Positions 38,145 to 49,884 of a stretch of DNA of 64,000 nt are shown here, one piece after another (the stretch's first letter is position 1; each line of letters starts with the position of its first letter). Both the position numbers and the translations under genes were made by a program. The stretch comes from Paratinospora sagittata (lineage: Eukaryota > Streptophyta > Magnoliopsida > Ranunculales > Menispermaceae), in the NCBI GenBank assembly GCA_035771175.1, contig CM069598.1, forward strand, positions 12,816,539 through 12,880,538, written 5' to 3'. The notes below the pieces were generated by a model. It was given only the letters and a program-made list of their open reading frames with translations, was not told the origin of the DNA and made no database searches.

Positions 38145-38422
38145 CATGAACAAGAGAGGGGGCACGTGGTATCATCAATACAGTGCTATATGAAGCACTA
38201 TGGAGTTTCAGAGCAAGAGGCAAAAGATGCCCTCGACAAAATGGTGGAAGAAGCATGGAAGAATTTAAATAAAAGATGCCTTAAGCCAACTGCTTTTCCA
38301 ATGCCTTTACTAATGACAGCAGTTAATCTTCCTCGTATAAAGATGAAGATGGGTACACAAATTCTACTAAAAAGCTGAAACGATGCATAAGGTGGCTGTT
38401 CATTGATCCCATCAAGGCATGA
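38145..38422 (+). pseudogene. Orphan last exon of a TPS-a terpene synthase
   Basis: It aligns with exon 7 of the intact gene (63,433-63,726): HEQERGHVVSSIQCYMKHYG against [20 protein letters not shown], then EEAWKNLN, LKPTAFPMPLL and TAVNLPR. Just after LPR (near 38,337) the reading frame shifts, consistent with a loss of about 14 bp. The other frame then carries YKDEDGYTNS and a normal carboxy end, FIDPIKA, with a TGA at 38,420-38,422. The bases before the exon are AA instead of the acceptor AG. Exons 1-6 with the DDxxD motif are absent in the preceding spacer. It cannot make an enzyme and marks a lost paralogue. Confidence 0.9.
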
Positions 38423-39159
38423 CCATGGACTTAATTGGTTTCCTTTTCTATATATATATATATATATATAGAGTAAGTAGTTCTGATCAAGGAACGAAAA
38501 TTCGACTTCGCCATAAACTTCGACCTTCTAAAATCAGAATTAATTCGGAGAAGTTTAATTCGACGTGGAGAATTTTTGTAAAAATTCGCTAATTTAGAGA
38601 AGTTTAACGAATTTGTGTATAAATGCTAAAATATGCATAATTACTATTAGAAATGATGGAAACAAGACATAAAAGTATAAATATAATCATTTGAAACATG
38701 TGTTTTTACTTTAACAATGTTTATGCGCATCGCGCATACTATGAATTTTATATTGTTTACTTGTACCTAACAATTTCTTTCTTTTTTCAGGTCAAAAGAT
38801 TTATGAAGGATTTAAATTGAATTCAATATGCTTCAATTTCAAAGTGTAGACTTGATTGACCATTCTTAAAAGGATGAAGTAGCATTTTTGATTAATTGTC
38901 CATTAATTCTATACATTTAAAATTTAAATGTAGTTTTTTTGTATTGTTATTATACATTTTTGGTTAATACTCCCAAACGCGAATAAGAAAGTTCAAATTA
39001 AAAATTTCTTCCGTGGGAATATGTATATTGTTGTGGGTTAAGTGACTGAATAGATGAAAAGTCTGATGAACCATCATTTTGATACTCAGTCCATCCAGTA
39101 GGCTTTATGCCACCATAGGAGTGATCGCAAGAATAATCACTTTGATACATATATATATA

Positions 39160-39990
39160 TATATTAAGGTAATATTAATTTTGTGTAAGTATTTACTAAT
39201 TAAGTTTAAAAATGTTTAATTAACATTATTCGTATCTAAATTACTAAAATATTTTCTTTAGTAGTCTATTTATTTTCGTTGTATAACATTAATTTAGAAA
39301 TGTTGATATAGATCAAAATTATTATAATCAACATTATTAAAATATTTTATTAATGTAAATATTTTACTAAAGTAGTATTAATATTAAATATGTTAATATA
39401 AATTCATTATTTATATTAACATTATTAAAAATATATTTAAATATGTTAATGTAGATCAATATTATCAAAATATTTTTATTAATATAATTATTTTAGTAAG
39501 GTAACATTAATTTTAACTATGTTAATATAAATTAATATTATTTGTATTAACATTACTGAAATATTTTCTTTACATTACCAGTCTACTTATTTCAATAAGA
39601 TGTATAACATTAATTTAAAACATGTTATTATTGATCAACATCATCAAAATATTTTTATTATTGTAAGGATTTACAATGGTAACATTAATTTTAAATATGT
39701 TTAATTAATATTAATAAAATACTTCCTTTACATTAATAGTCTATGTATTTTTTTTTGTTAGATGTATAAATTTAATTTAAAACATGTTGATATATATCAA
39801 GACTATTAGAAACAACATTATAAAAATAATTTTTTAGTATAAGTATTTTATTAAGGTAACATTAATATTAAAGATGTTAATATGACATTATTACAATATT
39901 AATCTTATTAAAATATTTCATTTACTTTACTACATATTTATTTTTATAAGATGTACAATATTAATTTAGAACAAGTTAATATGGTTCAAC
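39160..39990. repeat. Degenerate AT-rich tandem array
   Basis: A theme of TAACATTAATTTAAAACATG, TTGATATAGATCAA and ATTAAAATATTTTATTAATGT returns at about 39,282, 39,602, 39,762 and 39,953, with related half-units at 39,384, 39,501 and 39,681. Spacing suggests a unit of roughly 160-190 bp with internal half-unit similarity. It resembles a small, diverged satellite. Confidence 0.65.
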
Positions 39991-40479
39991 ATTATAAAAA
40001 TCAAGTTTATGCCAGAGATTTTTCAATATATTAGCATACTCCAAGATCGTCTTGTTTCTTTGTTTTGTTGCCCCAGTTTTAACTTTAATTTCGTGCACTT
40101 AGACTGCATCACGTACCTTGGAGTACGTCTAGTGAACTGCGTTCTAAATATCTTTAGCGATGGTTAAAAATATACACCTATCACTGATATTTGGCATAAT
40201 CGAATTTCATACCCATGCCATTATTAATTCATCTTTATTATCTCATGATGTAAACTAAAGATCTCCAGATTTTGGTCCAATATTCAAAAGGTGATTCAAT
40301 TTTTTTTTGACCTTTTAAAAAGGTGTTAACCAATTGAAATCGCTTTAGTTAATTTTTCTCATTTAATCAGTATTTTGCTTCAATGTTTGGCAATTTCTCG
40401 TTTTCCGTGTTAGAAGCTATTTCTTCGGATGGCACCATTTATCAAATGACCGACATCTTTTTTGGGGAAGAATCTTTGA

Positions 40480-40700
40480 AAAAAAAGATAAGAAAGAAGA
40501 AAGAAGAAAAAGAAGAAAGAAGACGGAAGAAGAGAGAAGAAGAAGAAGAAGAACAAGAAGCAACGAAAGAAGCAGCAGCAGCAGCGGAGAAGACAAGGTG
40601 GCGGCAAGCAATAGCGGCAACAGCGATGGGGTTTAGTGAGCACGACGGTTGCAGTGATGGCAGCAACGAGCAACGGCGGCGGCAGTGGCGACGAAGAAGA
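40480..40700. repeat. Purine-rich simple sequence
   Basis: GAA/AGA runs grade into GCAGCA and GGCGGC triplets. ORFs of about 100 residues on both strands are a by-product of the triplet repeats. No gene is supported. Confidence 0.6.
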
Positions 40701-41255
40701 AATATAACGTGATTTGCGGAGAAAAGTAGCAACACCGACCACGAGATGGAGTTGCAGCAGCGATGTGAAAATCAGGTTTCGTTGAATTTCGCCGATATTT
40801 CCAGCTTTTCCCTAATTTCGCCAGTTTTTGCGATTTTTGTCGATTTTTTGTCGATTTTTTGTAATTTTGATTTTACATGTGTCAACCGAGTTCGCTCCTC
40901 TGGCTTTCGAATTTTTTCGGCGAATTTCGTCGAATTTCGCCGAATTTTCATTCCTTGGTTCTGATATGTGTATTGTTGTACAACCGGTCATTAATTGGTT
41001 CAGAAATTAAGGCTGCACTAAATGGCCGGCCATATTGCTACATCAAGGCAGCAATTGACTGGACATCTAAGTGTTGGTAAAGCATTGGTTTTAGTATAGG
41101 GCGACTGCAAGAGTTTATACCAATCGAGGCAAACTCATAAGACTAAATATGATCGGATTGGTTTAGATCAATCCTTATCAAATGATTATGAATCATTTAT
41201 AAGTTATTTAATATTTTACAGCTACAAGATCCACAATTTCATGCATGACCTTGGC

Positions 41256-41601
41256 TGAAGAAAAAGATACAGAGAGGAAGGTTGAAGAAAAAAAAGGATA
41301 CAGAGAGGAACCAATGAATATTAGAGAATGGTTTTTCTGTATATTGAGAATTGCTTGATTACATGTCTAACATATATATGCTATTCTAATTACACAATAT
41401 AGAAAGAATGATAAGCCATATATACAAATCTCCTAATTATAGAAAGAATGCTAATATCTTGTCCTAGAATAATGCTAAGCCATATATACAAATCTCGTAA
41501 TTATAGAAAGAATGCTATATACAAATCTCGTAATGATATGGAAACATATCATATCAGCATATCAGTGCCTTCAATCACACATAGAAACAAATCCGACAAT
41601 A
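41256..41601 (-). repeat. Copia-4 3' LTR
   Basis: 346 bp. The minus-strand tract GAGGGGGAG at 41,602-41,610 abuts the LTR start TATTGTCGG. The LTR carries degenerate internal repeats of GCCATATATACAAATCTC. Confidence 0.88.
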
Positions 41602-41608
41602 CTCCCCC

Positions 41609-44600
41609 TCAAGCTGGATCAAGGGGATTAATTGAGCCAAGCTTGGAAAGAATACGATGAAAATGATCTGACGACAAGGCCATTGTGAAGATATCTGCAA
41701 GTTGGTCATGGCTACGAGTGTAATGAGTAACAATGGCTCGAGTCTGAACATGTTGCCGAATGTAATGACAATCAACCTCAATGTGTTTAGTCCGTTCATG
41801 AAAAACGGGTTTAGAGGCAATGTGCATAGCCGCTTGATTGTCACAACAAAGCGTTATAGACTGAGAATGAGAGATACCCAAATCGGCAAGGAGTGCCTTT
41901 AGCCACATGAGTTCAGAAGCTGTGAAAGCCATGGCCCGATACTCTGCTTCGGCACTTGACCGTGCTACTACTGTTTGTTTCTTACTTTTCCAAGAAACCA
42001 GATTCCCACCGATAAAGATACAATAACCCGTAGTGGACTTTCGATCAAGTTGATTTCCAGCCCAATCTGCATCCGTATAGCCAAGAATTTGAGAATGCCC
42101 GTTAGCTTTCATGAGGATGCCACGACCAATTGTTTTCTTTAGATATCAAAGAATTCTCTGAACAATATGCATATGAACCGTGGTGGGAGAATGCATAAAT
42201 TGACTAATAATGCTCACTGCATAACTAATATCAGGCCGTGTGATTGTTAAATAGATAATTTTGCCAACCAATCTTTGATAATCTTGAACAGAACCCAGAG
42301 GTGCACCAGATCTATCAAGCTGCAGTTTGCTATCCAATGGTGTGCGTGCAGGTTTGCAATCCAACATATCAGCATCACGCAATAAATCTGTCACATACTT
42401 GCGTTGATTCAAGAACAAGCCTTTGGAGGAAGTAGCCATTTCGATGCCCAGGAAGTATTTCAGCACACCGAGATCTTTAATGGAAAACTTTTGTTGGAGA
42501 ACACTCTTAAGCTTACGTATAGTAGCATCATCATCACCGGTAACAATTAAGTCATCAACATAAATCAAAACAATCAGTCGCTTACCCGAGTGTATGTGAA
42601 CAAATAAAGAGTGGTCTGCATTACTTCTCTTAAATCCAAGTTCTTCAAGAACCATACTTAATTTGGCATGCCATGCGCGTGGAGATAGCTTCAAGCCATA
42701 AATAGATTTGTGCAATCGACACACTAACCTTGGATCAGTACCTTGCGGATGCCCCGGCGGAAGCTTCATATAGACTTCTTCTTCAAGTTCGCCATGCAAA
42801 AACGCATTTTTAACATCCATTTGTGAAAGAGACCAGCCGTGATTGATAGCGACAGAAATCAAGGTACGGACAGTTGTCATTTTTGCGACGGGCGCAAACG
42901 TCTCTTTGTGATCAACACCATATGTTTGAGTGAACCCTTGAGCAACAAGTCGGGCCTTATACCGTTCAATTGAGCCATCGGCTTTGAACTTAGTCTTGTA
43001 CACCCACCTACTGCCAACTGCCTTTTTATCGCGTGGGAGGGAAACCACACTCCAAGTATTGTTATCAGCTAGTGCTTGGAGTTCGTCATTCATAGCATCC
43101 TTCCAGACTGCCTGTTGAACCGCCTCTTGATAATTTCTTGGTTCGGTGACACTAGAAATCTGACTGAGATAAGCAGTATAGGTAGGTGATAAGTTTTGAT
43201 AACTCAAAACATGATGCATGGGATGACATACCGAGTAAGCCACGTAATCGTGAAGCCTTGAAGATGGATGTCGTTCACGAGGTGGATTACGGCGAGGAAT
43301 AGGCGCAGAAGCTGGTGATTCATCACCCATGATCACTGCTGACACTGGGACAGGACCCACAGGTATGGTGGTAGTGGGTGCATGAGCTGTGCAAGGCACG
43401 TCATCACCACTAGCAGTGTCTGCTGAAGAATGCCCGGAAGGGACAGCTTGGGGCACAACTGGTGGTACAGCAGCTGGAATGGGAAGTGGAAACAGGTCAT
43501 GCTCCCCCTGACTAAGAATATCATCTGAGTTGCTGAAATATGGCACTGCCTCATTGAACCGAACATCTCGACTAACCACGAGCTTCTTTGTAACAGGATT
43601 ATAACATTTATAACCTTTCTGCGTAGGGGAATAACCCAAAAATACACATTTGACAGCTCGTGGTTCCAGTTTGTCGCGCTGATGAGACTGAATGTGAACA
43701 TAGCAGGTGCACCCGAAGACTCTGAGATGAGAAAAGCTTGGAGTTTTTCCTGTCAACAACTCAATAGGAGAATTAAACTGCAAAATTCGACTAGGCAAGC
43801 GATTAATTAGATAAGCTGCCGTAAACACTCCTTGTGACCAAAATATTTTGGGAACATTCATGCCCATCATCAGTGCTCTAGTTTTGTCAAGTAGATCACG
43901 ATTTTTCCTCTCCGCTATACCATTTTGTTGTGGAGTCCCAACACAACTAGTATGGTGAATAATGCCATGCATGCTCAAGTATTGTGTCATGATATGTGTC
44001 ATAAATTCAGTACCATTATCTGATCGTAGAACCTTAATCTTAGAGGAAAATTGAGTGATGACTAAGTTATGAAAGTCTTGGAACACATGAGCAACTTCAC
44101 TTTTGGATTTTAAGAGATATAGCCATGTAAAACGAGAGTAATCATCAACAAATGTTACAAAATATTTGTATCCATCAAATGATTCAAGCACTGGACCCCA
44201 AACATCCGAATGTACCAAATCAAAAATTTTATTTGAACGTGAATCTGAAGAAGAAAAAGGTAATCGAGTAGATTTTGATAAAGGACATACATCACAATTT
44301 AATGGATGTTTATTCAAAACGGGAAAAAGTTTGGATAAAATGGGCGCCGAAGGATGAGCTAAGCGTTGATGCCACAACTCTTGAACAGAAGACAAGCAAG
44401 CATATGCGTGGGGTTCTTTGGACAAATAAGCATTCTTGGAAAGATAATAGAGTCCTTGATAGAAGAAACCTTCACCAATCGTCTTCTGGGTTATTAGATC
44501 CTGAAATACAACTTTGTTAGGAGAGAAGATGACACAACAATTTAGACTGGCTATTAATCGGCCAACTGAAAGTAGTTGAAATGGAAATGAAGGCACATAA

Positions 44601-45928
44601 AGAACGGATGATGAAATGGAGTTTGAGAGTAACTTAGTCTTACCGTGGCCAACAACACTCACACTCTTACCATTGGCTATGGTTATGGTAGATGAAGGAG
44701 AGAAAAACTCAAAGTCAGTCAAATTTTTAGATATATTAGTTACATGATCAGTGACACCCGAATCTATAACCCAATAATCATGCACATTACTAATATTAAG
44801 AGCGAGAGAAATGGCATTAAATATACCTGACATATCTTCAGAAGACAAGTTCTTATTTTCAGCAAGAAATCCCGCAAATTGACCAAGCAAGGCCGAAGAA
44901 TTACCAATCTCATTCTTGTCTACAACATCGTGTTTGGCCTGAATGTAAGTAGCAAACTCATTGATAAGATTTATAGGACTAGAAGTAAACCTAGATAACT
45001 TATCAGATGGTGGTGCAGATACAAGGTTGGCTTGATATCCAGAGAATGGACCACGTTTCGGGCCTCCTTTGTTTGCAAACTTGGGTTTGAGGTCTGGGTG
45101 AAGAATCCAACATCTATCCACGGTATGGCCAATGTTGCTACAATGGCTACACTTCAATTCATTCCTTCTAGCCTTGTTCCCTCTGTCATCTGGACGTCGT
45201 TGAGTGGAAATATAGGCTCGTGTGTCAGATATATCTGATTTAATTTTTACAGACATAACCTTTTTTCGTGTTTCTTCACGTTGGATAGTAGCACAAACAC
45301 TTGCAAACGTCGGCAACTCAGAATTCATGAGAATGCGGCTACAGAGATCTTCATAATCTGGGGTTAGATTTGCCAACAACTGGAAAATCTTGTCTTCCTC
45401 AGCCCTTTTCAACAAGATTGTCGAGTCAGTGGTATGTGGTCGATAGACCGTTAACTCATTCCACATGGTCTTCATGCGACCAAGAAACTGAACAAAAGGT
45501 TTACCTTCTTGTTGGAAAGAGGCAATATCCTTCTTGAGTTGGAACACCGGTGCAGAATTATTATGATTTCCATAAAACTCTTTTACGACACTCCATAAAT
45601 CTGCAGCTGAGTCGGAATAACTGAAAATCTCAGCAATATGTGGCTCCATCGTATTAAGCAACCACGATTGGACCATCTGATCATTAGCAAACCAAGCCTT
45701 GTATTGAGCAGACTGGACATCCGGAGCGACATTGCTCCCATCGATAAAATCAATCCGTGATCTCCCACCAAGAGCTAATGTCACTGCCCTCGACCAAGGG
45801 AGATAATTAAAATCATTCAATTGAACCGAGCATAATCGCTGATTCGAATTGACATCAGAAGAAGAAAAAGATAACAGAACAGTAGAACTTTCCGTGTTGG
45901 ATAGAACTATTTCGGCCATTTTTGACAT
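41609..45928 (-). pseudogene. Copia-4 gag-pol, one in-frame stop
   Basis: MSKMAEIVLS at 45,928 opens a frame of 1,260 residues that stops at TGA (42,146-42,148) and continues in the same frame for 178 codons to 41,609. The stop replaces an expected arginine in QRIL(R)YLKK, consistent with CGA to TGA decay. Domains: gag UBN2 40-200; zinc knuckle CSHCSNIGHTVDRC about 259-272; protease VIDSGVTDH about 388; GAG-pre-integrase WHQRLAHPS about 520; integrase VHSDVWGP 577, RSDNGTEF, NGIAERKNR; reverse transcriptase about 940-1180 with YVDDL at 1124; RNase H (DADWAGNQLDRKSTTGY, SSAEAEYRA) after the stop. Without readthrough the polyprotein would lack RNase H. Confidence 0.92.
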
Positions 45929-46279
45929 AATAGAAACAAAAACAATCGAATTAATTATTATTATTATTATTTTTTATTTTGATAAAAAAATAATAATAAT
46001 AATAATAATAATAAAATTAATAAACAACTTTTCCTTCTTTTTTTTTCTTTTTTTTTTTTCACCGGAACTACTTCTGAAACTCACAGTAACTGCAACAACT
46101 CACGGTAACGTAGCAATCTACGATAACTCACGGTAAAAAAAAAAAATAAATAAAAAAATAAAAAAAATAAAACAGGTCTTCACCTTCTCTGCTGCAACGC
46201 GCACAGTGATATAAACTCTGCAACGCGCACAGTAATATAAACGCTGCAATAGCAGTAAAGTTTCTTCAACCCACGGTTT

Positions 46280-46292
46280 GGCTCTGATACCA
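46280..46292 (-). other. Copia-4 primer-binding site
   Basis: The minus strand reads TGGTATCAGAGCC, a perfect initiator-Met match, directly adjoining the 5' LTR. Confidence 0.92.
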
Positions 46293-46639
46293 TGAAGAAA
46301 AAGATACAGAGAGGAAGGTTGAAGAAAAAAAGGATACAGAGAGGAACCAATGAATATGAGAGAATGATTTTTCTGTATATTGAGAATTGCTTGATTACAT
46401 GTCTAACATATATATGCTATTCTAGTTACACATAATATAGAAAGAATGATAAGCCATATATACAAATCTCCTAATTATAGAAAGAATGCTAATATCTTGT
46501 CCTAGAATAATGCTAAGCCATATATACAAATCTCGTAATTATAGAAAGAATGCTATATACAAATCTCGTAATGATATGGAAACATATCATATCAGCATAT
46601 CAGTGCCTTCAATCACACATAGAAACAAATCCGACAATA
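46293..46639 (-). repeat. Copia-4 5' LTR
   Basis: 347 bp, matching 41,256-41,601 except for three base differences and two small indels. The TTGGC duplication follows. Confidence 0.88.
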
Positions 46640-49600
46640 TTGGCCTTCTGTTGAAAATAATTAAATCCATGTGGTGCACAAGTATTATATTTTTACTAAT
46701 ACTTAATTTAATTAATAAAATAATTAAATTTAATTAATTTTTAATAATATTTAAGTTTAATATAGTATCTTATCTACTAAACATTACTAAAGAACTAAGG
46801 GTTAAAAACATGCGATAATAAAAATTACAAAATTAGGTGATAATAAAAAATATTAAACATATAATCAAATAATGAGAAAAGAAAAAGAATGAACATGCTA
46901 TAAAAACACATAAATAATAAATAGTGATATTTCAATCTAAAATTCTATTAACTATGTATATAAAAAAAAGAATAAATAAAAAAATAAATTTGATAAAATA
47001 TATATTCTATAGTTTTTAAGGATATTTTGGTAAAAAATTAAATTTGATAAACCCATTCACTTTCCTCCATTTGGCTCTTTAAGTAAGTGCCACGGTTGCT
47101 ACCAGCCATATTAGCATGCATCTTGGGATGTTATATATTCCAAACCTATGGCCATGAAGGCAGGATTCTCCTCCCTTTAAGAGCCGGACTAGGTGTATAT
47201 GTTATCTTATACATGACACATTTATAATTTGATTTTATGTATTATTCCCAAACATGAATTTTTAGAGCCTAAAATTGTAATAATAATTCATTTCTGTGTT
47301 TACTTTTCTAATTTTTTTTATTTTTTTTCAAAAAAAATTCCTTTAAAGCTTTGAAGGCAATAAGAAAAAACACCGAAATTAAATGACATAAATTATAGCA
47401 CATATCATTGCAATAATGCGACAAATCATGTGTAATTGTCTTGAATAACATGCTATAAATTAAAGATGGTTCGAAAAAAATATCCCAATTCATGTCACTA
47501 CAATGATTTTGCTAGCTTTGGTTCATATACGTACTAAGGATAACGGCCCACTTACACACATAGTACCATTTCATTAATCTAAAATATGTAGCTACACATA
47601 ATTAGGAACTCTCATGAGCTTTTGCATCTCAAATAATTTTAAGAACGTTACTTTCAGAGAAAGCGAAAGTTCAACAAGGATACATAGCAACATGCATCCC
47701 TTCAAAAACTCATTTGAAAATGGGAGATGCCATAATTGTGTGGTGGTTCTTTTTATTTATTTTAATAAATAATAGTACTATATATGATAATAAACATGGG
47801 GAGGAAGGGAAAGTAATTGTAACCATCTCGTATGTCTACATCTATTAGCATTGAATATAAGTAATATTAAGGGATGCCTTAGACAGTAAACTATATGTTA
47901 TTCTATTTATTGAAAATCCCTTTTTCTTAAAAAAAATTAATTTTATAAAATATTTATCAACAAAATGGAGTCAATAGGTACAAATGAACGAGTGTTGTTT
48001 TCGCAGGCCTTAGATTAATTGCAACTAATTATAATGTTGTTCGCATTCGAACTGACATCTGAGGTCTAGATATATGTGGGGACCTTTACTCTAAAAGGCT
48101 TTTGGTAGAGATTAATAATGCTTGTAAATTCCAATGCTTCATTTTGAAATAACTCTTGTAATTAAATTATAATCTCTATACATTGCTTAATCATTAGAAA
48201 TTAACTAAGTATTCTTGATTAACTAAGTATATAGTATATTTGAATCTAAGGTAAGGAGTGAAATGTATGAAATGTAAGTGTGGATCTCTTCTTTGCAGTA
48301 ACAAGGCATTTTAGCGAAAGAGTAGTGGCAGGGGTGTAGGGGTTGAAACTCAGATAAAAACATGAATATCTCGTGTTTCTTAGATCAACCTGGATATATG
48401 CTATGCACATCAATTCATGTTAATCCAAATGAAATAGGATTTGAGTTTTCTTATCCCTGAGTTTGAATTAATATATCTTTAGCTTCTTTGTTGAGTAATT
48501 AACTAGTGTAGTTCAACTTTGGTCATTCCTGGTTTAAGAACAACAATTTTTTTATTTTTTATTTTATTTTTGGTAGATAAAGCATTGTTTCAATGTAGGC
48601 TGGCTGCAAGAGCAATACCAATTGAGGCAAACTTCAAATACTAAATATGATTGGGTTGGTTAAGATCAATTCTAACTAAATTATTTGAATCATTTTTATT
48701 TTATTTAACAATATTTTACCGCTACAAGATCCACAATTTCATGAGCTTGGCCTTCTGTTGAAAATAATTAAATGCATGTGGTGCACAAGTATTATATTTT
48801 TACTAATGCTTAATTTAATTAATATAATATTAAAATTTAATTAATTGTTAATAGTTCTTAAATTTAATATAATGTTTTATCTACTAAACATTAAAAAAGA
48901 ACTGAGGGTTAAAAACGTGGGATAATATAAAATTATAATATTTGATGACAATAAAAAGAATTATTAAACATATAATCAAATAATGAGAAAAGGAAAATAA
49001 GAAACATGCTTTAAAAATACATAAATGATAAATAGTGATATTTTAATCTTAAGTTCTATTAACTATGTATAAAAAAACAAAAAATAAATAAAACAAAGAA
49101 TAAATAAAAAATAAAATTTGATAAAATACACATTCTATAGTTGTTAAGGGTATTTTGGTTACCATATGGTATAAATTAAATGAGAGGAAATGAACCCATT
49201 CTGGGTCGGTTTAGTGCTCACACCAAAACCGATCACTTGTCCAACGTCTTGAATCAAACCGAGCCAAAAAAAGTTAATTTGGTTCGATTTGGGTTAATAG
49301 GTTTAAACCTTTTAACTTATAACAATATATATTTATTTTAAATCTAAAGAATATTTATTTATGATAATATAACAAAATTAGATAATTTTACAATAACTAT
49401 ATTTTTAATTATATAACAAGAATATATTAATATATTCAATATAAATTAACCTCCGTCCATTTGGTTCTGGTCAGTGTAGTTTTAAAATTCTCAACAGATA
49501 ACTTGAACCAAACATATAATTTATTTGGCTTGATAAGTAAGTGCCACGGTTGCTACCAGCCATATTAGCATCGATGTTTGTCCACCCCAAGTATTTGGGC

Positions 49601-49658
49601 TGAACTATACTCCGATCTGCCTGCCATGTTTTACTTATTAATAAGAATTCATAATATA

Positions 49659-49871
49659 TGTTAATTTAAGAAGAATACTGGAGAATTTTTCTGTGTATAT
49701 TGCAATATGACTGAGGTTACATTTATACATGAGTGTGAGTCTAAGTATAGAAACGGATTATGCCTAATTCCTATAAATAAGTGATCAAATCAATCAACTA
49801 AAAGTCAGGCTATATCAGTTCAACAACTCCTAAAAAGAAGCTAACAGATACGAAGTTATCCATTCATAACA
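49659..49871 (-). repeat. Copia-5 3' LTR
   Basis: 213 bp, identical to 54,068-54,280. Confidence 0.95.
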
Positions 49872-49884
49872 TCCTCCCTCAAAC

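Larger units (their letters stand above)
38423..41082. other. AT-rich spacer downstream of the orphan exon
   Basis: It holds a (TA)n run at 38,447-38,470, an AT-rich tandem array (39,160-39,990, listed separately) and a purine-rich simple-sequence block (40,480-40,700). Short ORFs in the last follow GAA/GCA triplet bias and have no domain signature. 40,990-41,080 is ordinary sequence leading into repeat unit A. Confidence 0.5.
41256..46639 (-). mobile_element. Copia-4 LTR retrotransposon, nearly intact
   Basis: 5,384 bp with 5-bp target duplications TTGGC (41,251-41,255 and 46,640-46,644). Unit B keeps the unoccupied site (GAGCTTGGCCTTCTG near 48,747), which confirms the borders. Those borders force the element ends to TATTGTCGG...CTTCA, that is TA...CA instead of TG...CA. 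The LTRs differ by three substitutions and two indels by eye. Primer site, polypurine tract and full coding capacity are present, with one stop codon. Confidence 0.92.
41083..48576. repeat. Tandem unit A, interrupted by Copia-4
   Basis: It starts TAAAGCATTGG and runs to the next TAGATAAAGCATTG. Without Copia-4 it is about 2.1 kb of noncoding DNA. 46,640-47,090 matches 48,752-49,190, and 47,129-48,555 matches 54,361-55,790. Shared landmarks are CTGCAAGAG, CCTATGGCCATGAAGGCAGG and TGTGGGGACCTTTACTC. I recognise no gene in the unit. Confidence 0.85.

Noticed and set aside
40383..40742. ORFs of about 100 residues on both strands, rich in Glu/Arg or Ser/Leu
   Set aside because: Produced by GAA/GCA/GGC triplet repeats; no plausible gene structure.
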